Source of the DNA: Elysia crispata | Lineage: Eukaryota; Mollusca; Gastropoda; Plakobranchidae | Assembly: GCA_033675545.1 (NCBI GenBank) | Contig: JAWDGP010005891.1 | Location: forward strand, 201,001 to 265,000 | Length of the DNA: 64,000 nt | Reading direction: 5' to 3' | Part shown: positions 1-13,612 of the stretch, piece by piece | Position numbering within the stretch: the stretch's first letter is position 1 | Layout of the letters: every line of letters begins with the position of its first letter | Program-made: the position numbers and the translations under genes | The notes under the pieces: model-generated | Told to the model about the DNA's origin: nothing | Databases searched by the model: none | Seen by the model: only the letters and a program-made list of their open reading frames with translations

Positions 1-2234
1 ACATATATATGCATCATTAAAAAGGATAATAATTTTGCCTTAATAATAATACTTATTATATACCTATAGTATCAAAATTTTCTTTCTCCATACACAGAAT
101 TTGAAAATTTTTTCCAATCAAAGCTGATTAAATATGAACATTATTAGATTCATTGCATATATTAAGACATTATATCAACTATATATTTAAAAATTTGTTG
201 AAACTATATATTGATGGGGGTCATTATCTTTATACAATACATAGATACTGCAGATCTGTTGCAATGTTTCATACTTAAAACTCATTCAATACCCTGATCT
301 AATATTTGTATATTTGCAATCGTCTGACTCGTAAGGAATGATTTGAGGTCAAATATGCTTTGAAACTTGCTAGATTGGGTTCAAGGCACCTCTAGTCATC
401 ACATAGTAAGTAATGCATAATCAATGATTAAAGACACTAACTAGATGTCTCCAACATGCCCTATTGAGTCAGGTGGGTGAAAAAAGTACATAAAAAAATT
501 ATTTTTTGCTATTTAATAATATAAACAGATTTACTGCTCCAGACTATTGGAGATAATTTTATGCCATAATCATCATAAAGAATCCTACAAAAATGCATTT
601 TTTCCTGAACATCAGCATCTTTGAATGCAAAAATAGCAAAATTTTACTCTTTTAAATTGAGTTTGAGATGCGAAGATTAAATCTAAAGGAAAAGCATCTG
701 TATCAGTTGTATACTAAGACTAGTTTGAACATGAAAAGCAAAAATCCCTTTTTATGCCTGAATGTCACAGCTAATGGCTTTAAAAACACTACTTTAAGAT
801 GTTAACGAGATTGACTTAAAAAAAAATCTGAAACCAAGATATTTTATAAAATAACAATTTACTCTTGAATTTTGTTGACTGTAAGTAATTTCATGTAACT
901 TCTGTTTAATTTTGATTGCTCTGATAGAACCTTGAAAGTTATTTATGAAATTTCATTTGTTTGGGCTCAGGGTCAGTTTTTTTTTCCAAGCTGCAAAACA
1001 TTCTTTCAACTAAAAAAGTTTGAACTTTACCTACCACAAAGACCACAAAGCTAAATAATTAAAAAAATAGCAACTTAATAGTTTTGAAAATTACCAATAA
1101 TTTCAAAGACCTTATTTTCAAGAAGACCTTTTAGAATTGTGTATTTTCAAAATGTGTTAAATTTTTATCTCATCGCACAGCATTTTATTTAAAAAAATGT
1201 AAACAAAGAGCAAAGGTTCACCTCTATTTGACATAAATTTAGAATCATTTTGTAATCTTTCCTAACTTCTCACAACATATACGGTGGCCCTGAATCTAAT
1301 ATTTAATCAAAATGAGAAATACGTAACACAATATAAAACTGTACAAAAAAGTACAAAATGAGTTGTGTAAAAGCAAAGCAAATTACCACCTATTAAATAT
1401 ATTAAATCACCTGTATCCCCACTAGATTTTTTAACCTCATTTTATCTACCTTCTATCACTAAGAACAAGACTTCCATGAAACCCTTTGTTCCCTAGCAAA
1501 GTTACACAAATAAACCTTAAAGTCATTTCTTGTTGAGAACTACTGTTAGCTGCTACAGCATATTGATTTATGTACATAGCAACATATTTTACTTAGGTAC
1601 ACCTAAAAGTCCCACAAAAAGTTTCATTTTCAAAAACAAGAAAAGTTTTCTGGTTGCACAAATTTTGTTTGAAGGATACACTCAGGCTTCTCCAATATCT
1701 GCACACACTAATAAGCCCACCAACAATTTTGATGTTTTAGATAAATCTCTTTAGGGAAAATGAAATGCAATGCTTTAAATTAAAAATGCTAAGACCTTAA
1801 CATTATAAAATGATATACAAAGAAAGGCTTTGAGAGAAACTTAATATCTCATTTCATTTATATCAAACATAATGCTCAAGAAGAGTCAGGTGGAAATGCA
1901 TGATGTAAAATTTCCCACAAGACCCTGGATACTTTTCAATGTATGACCTATATCTGCATGCGTGAATATCCTTATAACGTTACACAAATCACATCCATTA
2001 CCCTTATAAACATACATGAAACAGGCTGAAAAAGAAACCTCTAAAATTCATAAACAGTTGCAATCAAACTTTTTTATGTTAGCAAGATACCTTGTGTCTC
2101 AATTTCAATGAAAATTTTAAAGATCTAATAGTTTATCACGAGTGGATAATAGATTTTCCTACAAAATAGAGTTTCTCTTAATCATTGGGCAGCCCAGCTC
2201 CCCATGCAAAGGTCAGAAAATCAACAAGCAGACA
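1..2234. other. Rab gene 3' flank / probable 3'UTR, no gene recognised
   Basis: AT-rich with no supported open frame; the longest plus-strand frame (near 1530-1754) is low-complexity. On the minus strand this is the region downstream of the Rab stop. A TTTATT at 1184-1189 reads as AATAAA on the minus strand, about 1.05 kb past the stop, and is a candidate polyadenylation signal. The true transcript end cannot be set from sequence alone. Confidence 0.5.
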
Positions 2235-2422
2235 TCAAGAAGGGTAAGATGTGCCCCTTTGTGACCTCCTACTCGCTTGGAGACCTCCTCCGTCATCTCC
2301 AGCCGCTGGTCCACCACCACAGCAGCGTCCCCTGTTACTCCTGTTATTGCGCAGTTTGATGTTACTACCACCTCTTTGCTGGTCCAGGCTATCTGTTGCA
2401 TCTTCAGGGGGAAGAAGACGTG
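2235..2422 (-). CDS. Last coding exon of the Rab22/31 gene: hypervariable tail with internal Cys-Cys
   Basis: The acceptor at 2423-2424 opens into the hypervariable region. GGSNIKLRNNRSNRGRCC aligns with the Rab22-type basic tail, which normally ends at CC. Here the frame continues through a Gly-rich stretch (GGGPAAGDDGGG) and QASRRSQRGTSYPS to a TGA at 2235-2237. Rab geranylgeranyl transferase normally modifies cysteines within the last few residues, so this form either uses an unusual tail or is not the prenylated isoform. Confidence 0.85.
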
Positions 2423-5400
2423 CTAAAGGAAAAAAACCCACAATATATGTAAAAAGATAAGTTGAGGTTTATTGTTTTATTTATTAGGTCTTCATATCTA
2501 AATATCAGTTCTTGGTAATTTTTCAAACATCTTAAAAACCAAGTTTTTAACAATAGAGCACTTAAAATCAGGATGCATTAAAATTTCAATTCATTTCAAG
2601 TCATAAGGTTTGCTTGTGATTTTAATTTTCCAGATATTTTTGTTCATGAAGATTTCAATTTGCTTCAAATCATAAGGGTTGCTTAGGATTTTAATTTTCC
2701 TGATATTTTTGTTCATGAGGATTTCAGATGATTTTTATGGGCAGTAAGAATACAGTAAAAATCTCATATGAGTTCTAAGATTCCTAAGGTTGCTCATAAG
2801 ATTCTACTGAAAAACAAAGGTATTTTTTTTTTTACATTTTTCATGGTATAAGTTAATAAATAACAAACTTAAACAAAAGGGAATAACTGTGCACTCGGAG
2901 CCAAGCTCAATTGAAGCAGTGAAAAAGGACAATTTGCGGCCCCCTTGACACATGAGTGGGGCTCATGATAACAAGCATTATTTGATTTTGATTATTATGA
3001 TGAGATTTTACTACCCTGCGGGGCAGAGACTGTAACAGCCTACCAAGCAAACAAGTGGGCGACTACTGCTGGCCCCGAATCACTCCTATTAAACAATGCA
3101 TGGCTAATAGGTTGGTATACTCAAGCATAAGGCACAGAGGTGTTGGAATTATCTAAATCATAATTTAAATCAGAGAATGATGGTTAATTTGTGTGAACTG
3201 ATGCAGGTCTGATGTACTTCAGCCATGTAAGGTGGGATTACAAACTGTGGATACAGACATGAAAAGAGTTACTTGTTCCCTGATTGTCATTGCAATACAA
3301 GCCTTAATATCAAGAGAAGAAAATATCAGTATTGCTTTTTTTTTTTTAACTAAATTGCTAAAATGTTTTAGCATCTAGACATCCTTCCTGAAAAGGGATA
3401 TAAGTTGTACAGTAAGGTTCCTTCAGAACAAATTCTATCCTATTTCACTATTTTCCAATTAACTGTGTTACCTATTTCTAGGTGGTTCTTTGACTGGATA
3501 AATCTTTGACGGAGGGGGGCTTTGAAAAAAAAAAAGGGATCAAAATGCTTTCAAAATAAAAATGATAAAAGCAATAAATAAAAATGCATCAGACATGTTT
3601 TCCCATATGTCATCCAAGTTCTATTTTAGTAGCGAGGTCTCTTTATAGCCTTTTTTTTTTAAACTGTTGATGAAAAAAAAAATGTAAAAAGATGTTTCCT
3701 TTACAGCACTAAATATTGTAACTTAACAGATAAAAGATCATAAAAGGAGACAATTTATGTTTTTGTTTATAGCTTTTGTATCAGACAAAGCAGGCACAAT
3801 TAATTGCAGAAAGTTAAAATATGTACATATTCTAACAAGAATATTTTAGATAAGAAATGGCTCTAGTCATCTGGCTGTGCTCCACACACTGTGTATATGT
3901 TTTCTTGTGGGTGGTGCATGGTCGGATTTGCTATAATATTCAGCAGCCAATCATGGCATTTGATTATTTTCTAACATCAACCATACATTTTTGATCAATG
4001 TAATATCTGCCTCTGCTGTGAAATTATCTTGCCAACTCTGTATATTTATTAAAGGCAATACACAGATTTTATTTTTTTCCCTTGATTTTCATACGCAATT
4101 TGCTTTTTCTGTAACAAAAAGACTAAAATGATTAACACTACAAGGTTGTGTTTAATGTAAAAATTTTACTACATCTAGGTCATACTCTGTGTCATATAAA
4201 GTTCCTTCTGACTTAGAATAAATATGAAACTCTGGCTATATGAAGTAACAAAAAATACTATTCCCTGTGTCTATGGTCGAATTTATAAGGCTTTGGTTAT
4301 TGCTTATATAACCACTCAAGTAATATTTTATACCTATGGCTTGAAATAACTCTGCAACATTGACAGAAGTCATAGCACTTGTTTCACAAAAAATTGCACC
4401 AATTTCTTTGGCATATTCCTGGGCATCTGTGAAAGCAAGTTAAAAGAAATTACAAAATCAATTCTCAGTCTCTCTCTATTTTTCAATTCCTCATTGTGTA
4501 TACAAAAGATAAGAGACTTCACTTTTGGACAGCCATTCAACAAAACCTCTGGATCAAATAGTCTCTCAATGATTCTCTCATTAGTCTTAAAGGCTAACTA
4601 TTATCTATATCATACAGCCTAAACCTTGTTTCCCAAATCTTCTGCTGTATTAGTTCACATGAAAATCTATGACTATTTTAAATGGAATGACAGAAATCAA
4701 AACTGCTATGAGTTGTAAATCAATGTTTATTATACCATATATATATTAAATCAGATTAGAGAAAAGGCTTAATTTCTACTGACAAATATCTTTTCAAAGT
4801 TATTTTAAGGTTAGAGGTCTTTTCAGGAATCTAGCCCAATTATTTACGCTATTTTCTTCTAGATAAATGGATAAACAAAGATCAGAAAATGTTTTAGCAA
4901 CGTGCTTTTTTTTTTTGTATCTAAAAATATTAATTGTAATTAAAAGGAGAAAGAGACCTTACAGTACTTATTCTTATGGTTAAAAAAAAAAAAATTAAAT
5001 GACAAACTCTAGGAAAAAAATAAACACAAACAAAACAAAACAAACTTCTTTTCTTTATATTCTTTGATTTCTTACGTTTATGTATAAAACAAAATGAAAT
5101 TACAAACTCTTTAGTAATGAAAAAAAAAACGTTTTTTTTTTGTTTTTTTTTTATTTTTTGACTCTTTACCAAAATGAAAGAAACAGGCTATTAAAGACTT
5201 TGCTATGACATCCGTGAACCCTTTCTACAGATGGCTTAATTACTTTACAAACTGGCAGCTTTCCAGCTACCAACACTACAAGATATAGGCATTTTCTTTC
5301 TCCAACTTGCCCTTTACATTTACTTTTCCCTTGCAAGAGCTAGTAGATACAGAGCCTACAGGACTAGGTTTAGATCTACATTTTGTTTAAGGGTTAACTT

Positions 5401-8400
5401 GACTTAATTCTTCTATTTTCGCCACAAGATCTTATCCATTTTGCTCTACTGTTTTTCTCATATGAAAAGAAAAATGCAGCACCCAGTACATTATGCTGGT
5501 CTTAAGACTTTTGCTGGGCCAGACAAACCTAGCAGCAGAGCATCTTGTTTATATCTCGAGAAAGAAGAATTTATCCAGTGGGCCATGTAGTTCATGAAGA
5601 GGTTGATATTTTAGTTTTGAAAAACTGATTTAATTTTTACATTGAACTATGATCAGGCGAAAATTGGAAATTTTAATGTTAACACATACAGTAAAAAAAG
5701 ACAAAAAAGCTGGGTTTTTTTATATTTTTATATTATTTTTTTCTATCTCAAAATACATTAAAATTAATATTGATAATTTTATGCAGTCTTCAACTGATGA
5801 GAAGCTCAGAATATTCCTAGATATCAAAACCATTGAATGTGAGAATATTCATTTGGAACCTAAGAATTATGCGTACCTTTTTCTCTGACCTCCCGCAAAT
5901 CTTCAAGATCACATTTGTTTCCTGCAATTGCTAAAACAATTCTGGAAGGCCCATGTCGTTGTAGTTCATTCACCCACCCTTTCACAGCAAGGAATGATGC
6001 CTATATTGCAAAGCATGAAAAATTTAAACAGCATGCGCAAATTAATTTTACTTAGAATGAAAAATAAAAGCAAGGATTTACTTAGATTGCAAAAATAAAT
6101 ATCAAGGATTTCAAAGCTCTTACATTTACCTTTTTTTTTTCATGGTTTAAAATTGCTATACTCCAGTTGAATAACTCACTTTTTAAACTCTATCTTAACT
6201 GCGCCACGCTTAAAATTTGCAAAACAGGATAAAGGGCATTGCATTATTGATAAGTATATCCGGTAGTTATGTGCCAGTGCCTACAATATTTTTTTCCGAT
6301 ATAAAAGTCTCGTTTATAAATGATAAACAAAGATGTCAAAATTGTATTATGCTGGCAAGGCAGGTGAAAGGTTAAAATTCTATCTTCTAACAAGAGCGAC
6401 AAAAAAGCCTTCTTTTTTTAAACAGTTCAGAAGCAGATGTCAAAGAAGCATTAGTGATCTGCACTTGTATAAAAACTAATGTTAGGGACATCTGTGTATA
6501 TAGTTGGTTAAGTTATACCATCTTGTGTTATTAATCAGACAATTCGTCAAAGGAATCAAATTGATGCTAAAATCCTGCTGATTAACTTCTCGTCAAGCAC
6601 TGTAATATACAGCACTCATATTTTACATTACTGGAATGTCACTTTTTTTTACAAAAGCAAATCAGCCTATATTCAGAGCAAGAGTGGCAACACTCAGATA
6701 GCCTGCATGGCAGTCAATTACACTCATAAAAGTCTCATGAAAAATGGCAAGAAAAAAAAAAAAGAATCAGAAAGAAGGAGGGGGGGGGGGGAGAGAGAAT
6801 ATAAGGTGGATGGATTCATATAAGCCTCTAAGTAGCTAACTCGAATTTAACATGAATTTCCAGATAAACGTTTTTAGGAGAAGGATTGGGGATAAAGGGG
6901 GTGACAATCAGCTTCTTTCATATGATTGAATTGATAAACTTATTAGTAAAACCAAACAAAATAACTCATGCTCCCAGTTAATCCATATGTGAAGGATGTA
7001 GAAAATGCAGGTTCTTGTAATGTGTAGCTGGTGCACTGACTGTACTTTCCATACTTTTTGATATATACTTTTTAAGCACCAAAACATTCATTCCTAATAT
7101 AGCAAACCATAGAGTTAATGCTAGTGTCAACACTGAGCTGGCACAAGTAGATGTACAAGCAATGGAGCCATGTATTGCTTTTATGATCTGTACCTTTCCT
7201 CTGACACATGCATTATTGAGCTGAGGTAATATGAGATAACAAAGCCTCAAACACAATATTTTGTGATAGATATATGCAAAAACACATATGCCTTTATAAA
7301 ATATCCCCTTTTAAGACAAATTAAGAAAGATGAAAAAAAAAAAGCCTTATCATCCCATCCCATATCCAACATTGCTTGGGAAAAATGAGTCATTGCACAG
7401 GTCTGTATAAAGAAGTCGCTATTTTTCAGTTTTTTTCTAACCAGTGATACAAACCTCTCTAGTCACATCATAAACTATAATTGCAGCAGATGAACCCCTG
7501 TAGTACATAGGAGCTAAAGCTCGGTACTGTGAAGAACAAAAAAGGATAAATAATATCATAATATATATAATATACTCTTTGTTAGAAAAGGATGAGGCAA
7601 TATTACTATCACTTAGGATCCTGGTAAAATAGCAGTCAATGATTAGTCATGGACTGATAAGGAGTTGCTTTATCATTATCAGTAAGCACAAATATTGTAA
7701 AGTCTGGGAGTTTTTTGGTGACCCATATTTACTTCTTGTTTAAGTTTTATCATAATTAAGATTATTTCCTATTGGACTCATCCAAGAGATAACAGGTCAC
7801 AACAAGTTTGTTATATAGAACAGCGTCAATTCAAACTACGAAATAAGGAAATCACCACCTCTTTCTAAAACAACCATTTTCATAAATAAAAGTATCCAGT
7901 GTTGAAATATTTTCTTAAAAGTTCAACTCATTTTTGCCGTATACAGTTGGATATACTGTCACATATGTATGCAATTCATCCAGACTTATTTTACTTGTTT
8001 AGATACAATCACTCTGAAAGAATGAGAATTTTTATAATAATTCTTATATCCAAGGCTTACTCTCAAAAGTAAAAGGAAAAAAAAAAGTAAAGTAAGAGTC
8101 TAACCTTCTCTTGCCCAGCTGTGTCCCAGATCTGAAACTTGTAAGTGTTTTCATCAACTAGTATAGTTTTGGTCATAAAGGACGCTCTGCATGTGAATAA
8201 AATACAAGAATCTTTTTTTTTGAACCAATTTCATAAGTAAGAATCACATCAGTCATTCATGACATATGTGCTGATTATACAATAATGTAACTCAAATTTA
8301 ATTCACTTGGCTATGCTAGCTTGGCTGTGCCCAGTGTGAGAATACCAAATGCCAGTTGTACCAAAAAGGAAATAACCAAGAAATTTCAAACTCATCAATC

Positions 8401-9599
8401 AAGTCTAAAGATACTTTATTTCCAATGTGCCACCAAAATATCAAAAATCCTTTTTACAACTAATTAACATCAGAAAAAGATGGAAAACTCAATCTTTCTT
8501 CTGTCATTGTATGTTATTAGCTTGAACAGAAACGGAAGATTTTAATTTTCTCTCGTTGTTTATTTCTATAACAAACAATAAAAAATGATTGATGTTTTTT
8601 TTTTCCACAAAAAGGCAACATCAGTCTTTAGACTAGAAAAGTGCATCAACAGAATGTGAATTAGAACTCTGTATATTAACATATTATGGTCAAGAATAGT
8701 AAAATGCAAAACTGATCAAGTTTGCAAACTCATTATTTTACAATCAGAACAAGTGGCTTAAAAGTTGGCCAACTGATCTCAATAGTTTCAGGGCAACGAA
8801 GTAAAAATGAGCAGGGCCAATGTGAGAGATGGGTATTGCACATAAGCAATTAAAAAGAAAAACACAAAAGAAAAAGATCTTGATTAACTCAAGGTAAAAA
8901 AATACAGCTGAGATATTTTTTTTAAACTTTCTGAGAAAATTATTTAGCCTCGTCGCTAATTTTTATCCACATCAAGAAATCATAAGTAGGCCTATATTAA
9001 GAAAATTTTTAAGACATTGATTTTATAAGCCAGTATAAAATAGTATAGCTGAGTGTCATCAGCATATGAAAGGTATAAAAAATTATGATGAAAGATAGAG
9101 ATACAAGTCAAGAGAATATAAATGTGTGAGACATGGAAAGAGAGAGAGAAGAAAGGTAGAGATTCTCACCCGATGGTACTTTCAAGAGCTTGTTTGAATT
9201 TATCAGCAACAAATCTCATCACAATACTGGATTTTCCCACACCAGATTCCTATGCAGAAATTAGATATATTTAACTAACTAAATTCAACACTCACATAAT
9301 CATCTTAGTCATATTTGGTACAAATGCTGAAATCTGCACAGTGCTAACCTTATAGAGGATTTCACAGAATTATCCTGAAAGACTCTGAGGACATATTTTA
9401 GGAATGTAATATGATCACTTATAGTATGGGCATGACTCAAAGAATGGTGGAGGAAATGGCAACAGTGTAATACTACATTGACAGGTTGTGAAGGAAAACA
9501 TAATAACTTGGTCATATGATATACTCAGGGTCTTTCAAAAAATAGAATGGGAAAGAGAGAGAGGACGAGGTAGAGAAATAGTTAGACAAAGAGAAAAAC

Positions 9600-9693
<94 letters not shown>

Positions 9694-11561
9694 TCTATAG
9701 ATTTTGGACTGTGGAGAAAATGAATTGAATCTTGGACTAAGTACTTTCATCTTAAAGTAATGGGGCCAAAATTTGCAACATTTAAAAAAGTGGGTTTTCA
9801 GAATAACAGCTGGTAAAAAATTTGTCAAATTCTGGTCATAAAATTTAGGGTATAAATAAATTCATTCATCAAATTAAATTTTTGAGAAATAATTGAATGA
9901 AAAAAAAAAGCCCTGGGGTAATTTTGGAATAAATTATTGACTCCTACATGAGGGTTAAGATGCAATAAACTTGTGAAAACGGTTTGAGTTACGCTCTGTT
10001 TTAAAGTTAACAAAGACTCAAATGACATAGAGTATAATGCTTCATCTTTGGAAGCTGAAAGATAAAAATTTTTGTAGCAATTAAGGCCTCCATATCTATT
10101 CCCAACATCTAAAGTCTAGATGGAGCAAAATTTTGAACTCCTTCGCATGAGTCAGATGATGACCCCGATGAGTGTGAGACAGATAAATGAATGCAATATG
10201 AAAACAATAGAAACAATTCTATCTAGTCTACATCTAGATCTTAAAATTACTTTCATTGAAAAGGAAGTACAGTGAAAGTGATGCCTTTAGTTAAAATTCA
10301 CAGAGAACAATAAATTGATCAGCCTCTCAAGGCCTATGGATCTAGATCTAGTTATATATTGATCTTGAATTAATCTGGATAGAATTTTTATAATTTTATA
10401 ATGAAATAAAGAACTGCTGATACCTTAGCACAAAAGTCACAATTTATATCACCACAAATTTTGCAATGTTAACAATTTTGAATCATTCATCTTTCATCTA
10501 CAAACAGTAATGATGGCAGATTATATATTTTACGGAAGGACTTCCAAATGGGCACGGTACCTCTATCATACTAAAGAGGGTTTCGTTTGATTGAGCTAGA
10601 AAAACTTAATAATGCCTCAAATAAGTGAAAATCATTTTAAATGAATTACCAATAAAATAACTATGGCATCATATATCCTATAACATGTCTTATTATACTA
10701 AACCTACTTACCCAATCGGAAGTCCTACCTATTTTACTAGATCTAGCAAATCCAGGAAAACTGAAAAGAGATCTCTGATATATTTTAGCTGGCTTGTCCA
10801 CTGTAAGTCTAATTTGTCCTTCTGGGCTTTAAATCTAACAAGAGTTTCTTTTAATCCCCCTAAATAGATTAAAATTGCAAAGAGTTTTAGAATTTTCTTA
10901 ATGTATTTGATATGCAGAATACGAATGTGAAGGTTTTATTAGTCGCATAACATTATAAGGACTTTTCATTCAATATGTAAGCATTTTTGTGTTGCTCCAA
11001 AATCTCATTAAACTACAAGTTTTGATTTCGTCGGGAAACATTCAATTGTGAAGCCTGACGTGAGTTGGGCCGATTTTTCAATTTTAACAACTTTTTATGA
11101 CATGAAATTATAGGGCAAAGATAACAAACAGCACTTTGTGTTGTAAGATCTACCAGTACCACGTAGCTTTTGAAGATCATCCAACTTAAATCTATATAGA
11201 CAGGCTTGGAACATCTCCATGGACTGGGCAGACTTCTCCTAACTTTCTTCAAAAAATATACATAGATTCTAGATTTAGATCTACAATTCTAGTTACAACT
11301 CGAAGGTTGGCCGAGATGCTCTCGAACGATCAGGTAAATTTTTTACAAAACAAAAAGTCATATATTTCAAAAACTATTTATTTGCGGCGAAAAAAACCTT
11401 CAAATTCGTACTCAGCACATTGAAATCTAACAGAAAAACATCACTTCAAATGCCAATGCGAGTTGGGTGTAATAATAAAAAAATACCAACGGGGTCATAA
11501 GTAGCCAGTAGGCCTATCGACTTACCCCAAGAAGACATACTTTGACGTCTCGCATCGACAT
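2235..11561 (-). CDS. Rab22/Rab31-type small GTPase, 7 coding exons, 224 aa
   Basis: Exons in transcript order: 11526-11561, 9170-9249, 8105-8186, 7455-7526, 5877-6000, 4334-4426, 2235-2422; all have GT..AG introns and phase is kept throughout. The first 12 residues are MSMRDVKVCLLG. The P-loop GESGVGKSS is at 12-20, the effector region TIGASF at 37-42, WDTAGQEK (catalytic Gln64) at 59-66, APMYYRGSSAAIIVYD after it, NKCD at 118-121 and ETSA at 146-149. Numbering to the NKCD box is identical to human Rab22A, and the TIGASFMTKT block separates Rab22/31 from Rab5 and Rab21. Family knowledge: Rab22/31 GTPases act on early endosomes and TGN-endosome transport and recycling. I cannot choose between RAB22A and RAB31; invertebrates usually carry one pre-duplication copy. 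Start: the ATG at 11559-11561 follows an in-frame TAA. Odd: Cys196-Cys197, terminal in homologues, is followed by 27 more residues. Confidence 0.93.
2584..2721. repeat. 69-bp tandem duplication in Rab intron 6
   Basis: Two diverged copies lie at 2584-2652 and 2653-2721, each starting TTTCAATT and carrying GATATTTTTGTTCATGA near its end. A third copy begins (TTTCAG) and then diverges. The mismatches between copies show that the duplication is not recent. Confidence 0.85.
9605..9691. repeat. (GA)n microsatellite in Rab intron 1
   Basis: About 87 bp of nearly pure GA dinucleotide on the plus strand, between Rab exons 1 and 2. Apparent open frames here are dinucleotide artefacts (RE/SL repeats). 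Confidence 0.98.
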
Positions 11562-11699
11562 TATTTACATAAAAGTGATTTTTTGTTCTTTAAATCGACA
11601 AATTTAATGTAAGGGATCATAAATTCATCATAACATGACAGAACTTATCAAGTTGTCAGTACTTTGGTTAACAAATTTCACAGATGGTATCTCCTTTCT

Positions 11700-11755
11700 C
11701 ATGAACTAGTCTGTCCACCATTTTGGCTATTGATGCAGTCACATGACCTTTCGTG
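11700..11755 (-). promoter_or_regulatory. Candidate Rab promoter elements
   Basis: About 140-190 bp upstream of the Rab ATG lies CCACCATTTTGGC (11715-11727), which resembles a YY1 site, and GTCACATGAC (11739-11748), an E-box/M-box-like palindrome differing by one base from the CLEAR consensus. Both assignments rest on motif similarity alone. Confidence 0.3.
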
Positions 11756-11812
11756 TAAACTTACGTTTTTTTTCATGGGCTTAGCATTCTTAAAAAAAAG
11801 TGGCTGACAAAG

Positions 11813-11914
<102 letters not shown>

Positions 11915-12442
11915 ACATCCTTTTCCATAACTCTCCCTCTGTCTTTCTTCGATCCACCCTCCTCTCTATCTCTACCATTCTTTCTCCATGTTGAGGCAAT
12001 GTTGTTCTGTTCGCTTTTACATATCAATATCCGTGGTGAAATATATTTGAGCCTCTATCTCTTTTCAAGCATTTTTTTACAATAAAGCTTCTCAATACAT
12101 AATTTTTTAAAACTCGATACATTTTATTAACCTAAAATCTTGCTTAAAGCTGTTGATTACAATCAAATTTCTCTACTGTTTAGACTTTTTAATATAAATC
12201 GAAGTTTCGAATAAAAAAAAAAAAAAAGAAAAACAATTTTCTAAGTCTATTTCTGGCTAGTGCTGCACAATGCTTAAAACTTGAGCTCCATATAATTCCT
12301 TACTTTAAACAAATCTGTAGTCTATTTTCTTGTCAACGCATGTTTACCTTTCTCTCATTCTATCTGTCTGCTCTTTACGTTTAGTTTGTCTTTCTGTACA
12401 TATGTCTCTGTCTTTATGCCTTCCTGTCTCTGTCTATCTCTT

Positions 12443-12502
12443 TGTCTGTCTGTCTGTCTGTTCTCTCTCTCTCTCTCTCTCTCTCTCACGCACACACACA
12501 CA
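12443..12502. repeat. Compound (GTCT)n/(CT)n/(CA)n microsatellite
   Basis: A run of GTCT repeats passes into CT and then CACACA within about 60 bp. The several overlapping plus-strand open frames here are low-complexity artefacts. Confidence 0.9.
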
Positions 12503-13523
12503 GACGAAGTCTCCCTCTCCTTTTTTTTTCTCCAAATCTTGCTTCGACATATAGTTCTTTTCTTTTTACCTTTCTTATTACCTTCCTTACTAGTCGTGTA
12601 ATAATGTCGTCAATCCTAATGTTTGCACATTATCTATTTATAAATTTTTTCTTTAATAAAGCAGTACTGATTTATAATATTGTTTTTTTTTTTTTCTTGT
12701 TTATATTTAAATGTAAATGAATCTTTGTTTATTGGTTCCTAATCATTACCTACTTTTTATTTGTTATTTAGTGTGCCTTGCAGTTTTTAAGCTATGTAAT
12801 GCAAATCGCTCTTTTACAGATGGATTGATGGGATATAATGTTGTTCTGATACAAAACTTGCAGATTCTTGTAGGTGAAAGTTGTCCAATCATACGGACTA
12901 AGCCTTATAAGTTAGTGTTCAGTGGGCTTAATGCTTGGGCTCGCACCAAAGCATTTGACATGTTATTATATATATAAAACAAAACAAAAAAGAAACAACA
13001 TAATTGAAACAAACAGCTGCAATGCGAGCTTGTGAGAAAAGTTACACCAATCAAAACATGAAGAGATGTGTCAGGCAGAACAATGCACAGCCTCCAGTCC
13101 CAGAAGTAATATTCCCAAACATATAGGGGCGTCCAGAAATTAAAGGTACAAGGTTTAGCAAACACAGCTGACATAACTATACTACTATATTGCAGAAAAC
13201 AGAAATACGTGCAAAGTTCATTTGACATAATTGAAAAAAAAAAAAATCAAATAGTAGAAAGGCAGAGGCAATCCGATGTGAAGCACGTTTAAAAAAAATA
13301 AAATTCGGAAACATCTGGCAACTTTTTTTTCTCCAATATGAGATCAAAAAGGGGAACCAGGCATTTTAGTGACGAAACTCATGGGCGCGAAATGCAACAG
13401 ATAAAAGAGGACGGTCCAATAACTTCATTGAATTATTATTATGATCCTATTTCGGAAAACCCAGCTTATGTTCATAAAAATAAACTGTGACAGATCAGAA
13501 AGGATAGAGATAACAGAATAGTT

Positions 13524-13524
<1 letters not shown>

Positions 13525-13611
<87 letters not shown>
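13525..13611. repeat. (GA)n microsatellite
   Basis: About 87 bp of GA with one GAAA interruption near the start, in the intergenic region upstream of the Rab gene. It is the third long GA/CT tract within 4 kb. Confidence 0.97.

Positions 13612-13612
<1 letters not shown>

Larger units (their letters stand above)
2423..11525 (-). other. Introns 1-6 of the Rab22/31 gene
   Basis: Introns lie at 9250-11525, 8187-9169, 7527-8104, 6001-7454, 4427-5876 and 2423-4333, interrupted by the exons listed for the gene. They are AT-rich. Notable contents are a 69-bp tandem duplication (2584-2721), a GC-richer patch (about 2885-3130) and a long GA tract (9605-9691). Open frames inside them, such as minus 6978-7256, lack family similarity or flanking exon structure. 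Confidence 0.8.

Noticed and set aside
2213..2401. Alternative minus-strand frame over the Rab last exon
   Set aside because: Only the frame ending at 2235 continues the spliced Rab reading frame; this one is a shadow.
6978..7256. Minus-strand 92-codon frame with a hydrophobic stretch inside Rab intron 4
   Set aside because: It lies between two in-phase Rab exons, has no recognised family and no transcript-like context; probably chance.
9488..9828. Open frames of about 70 and 97 codons on opposite strands
   Set aside because: They are translations of the GA microsatellite (repeated RE or SL) with no other support.
12330..12720. Three overlapping plus-strand frames rich in Ser, Leu, Cys and Val
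   Set aside because: They arise from GTCT/CT/CA simple repeats and T-rich sequence, with no domain and no splice context.
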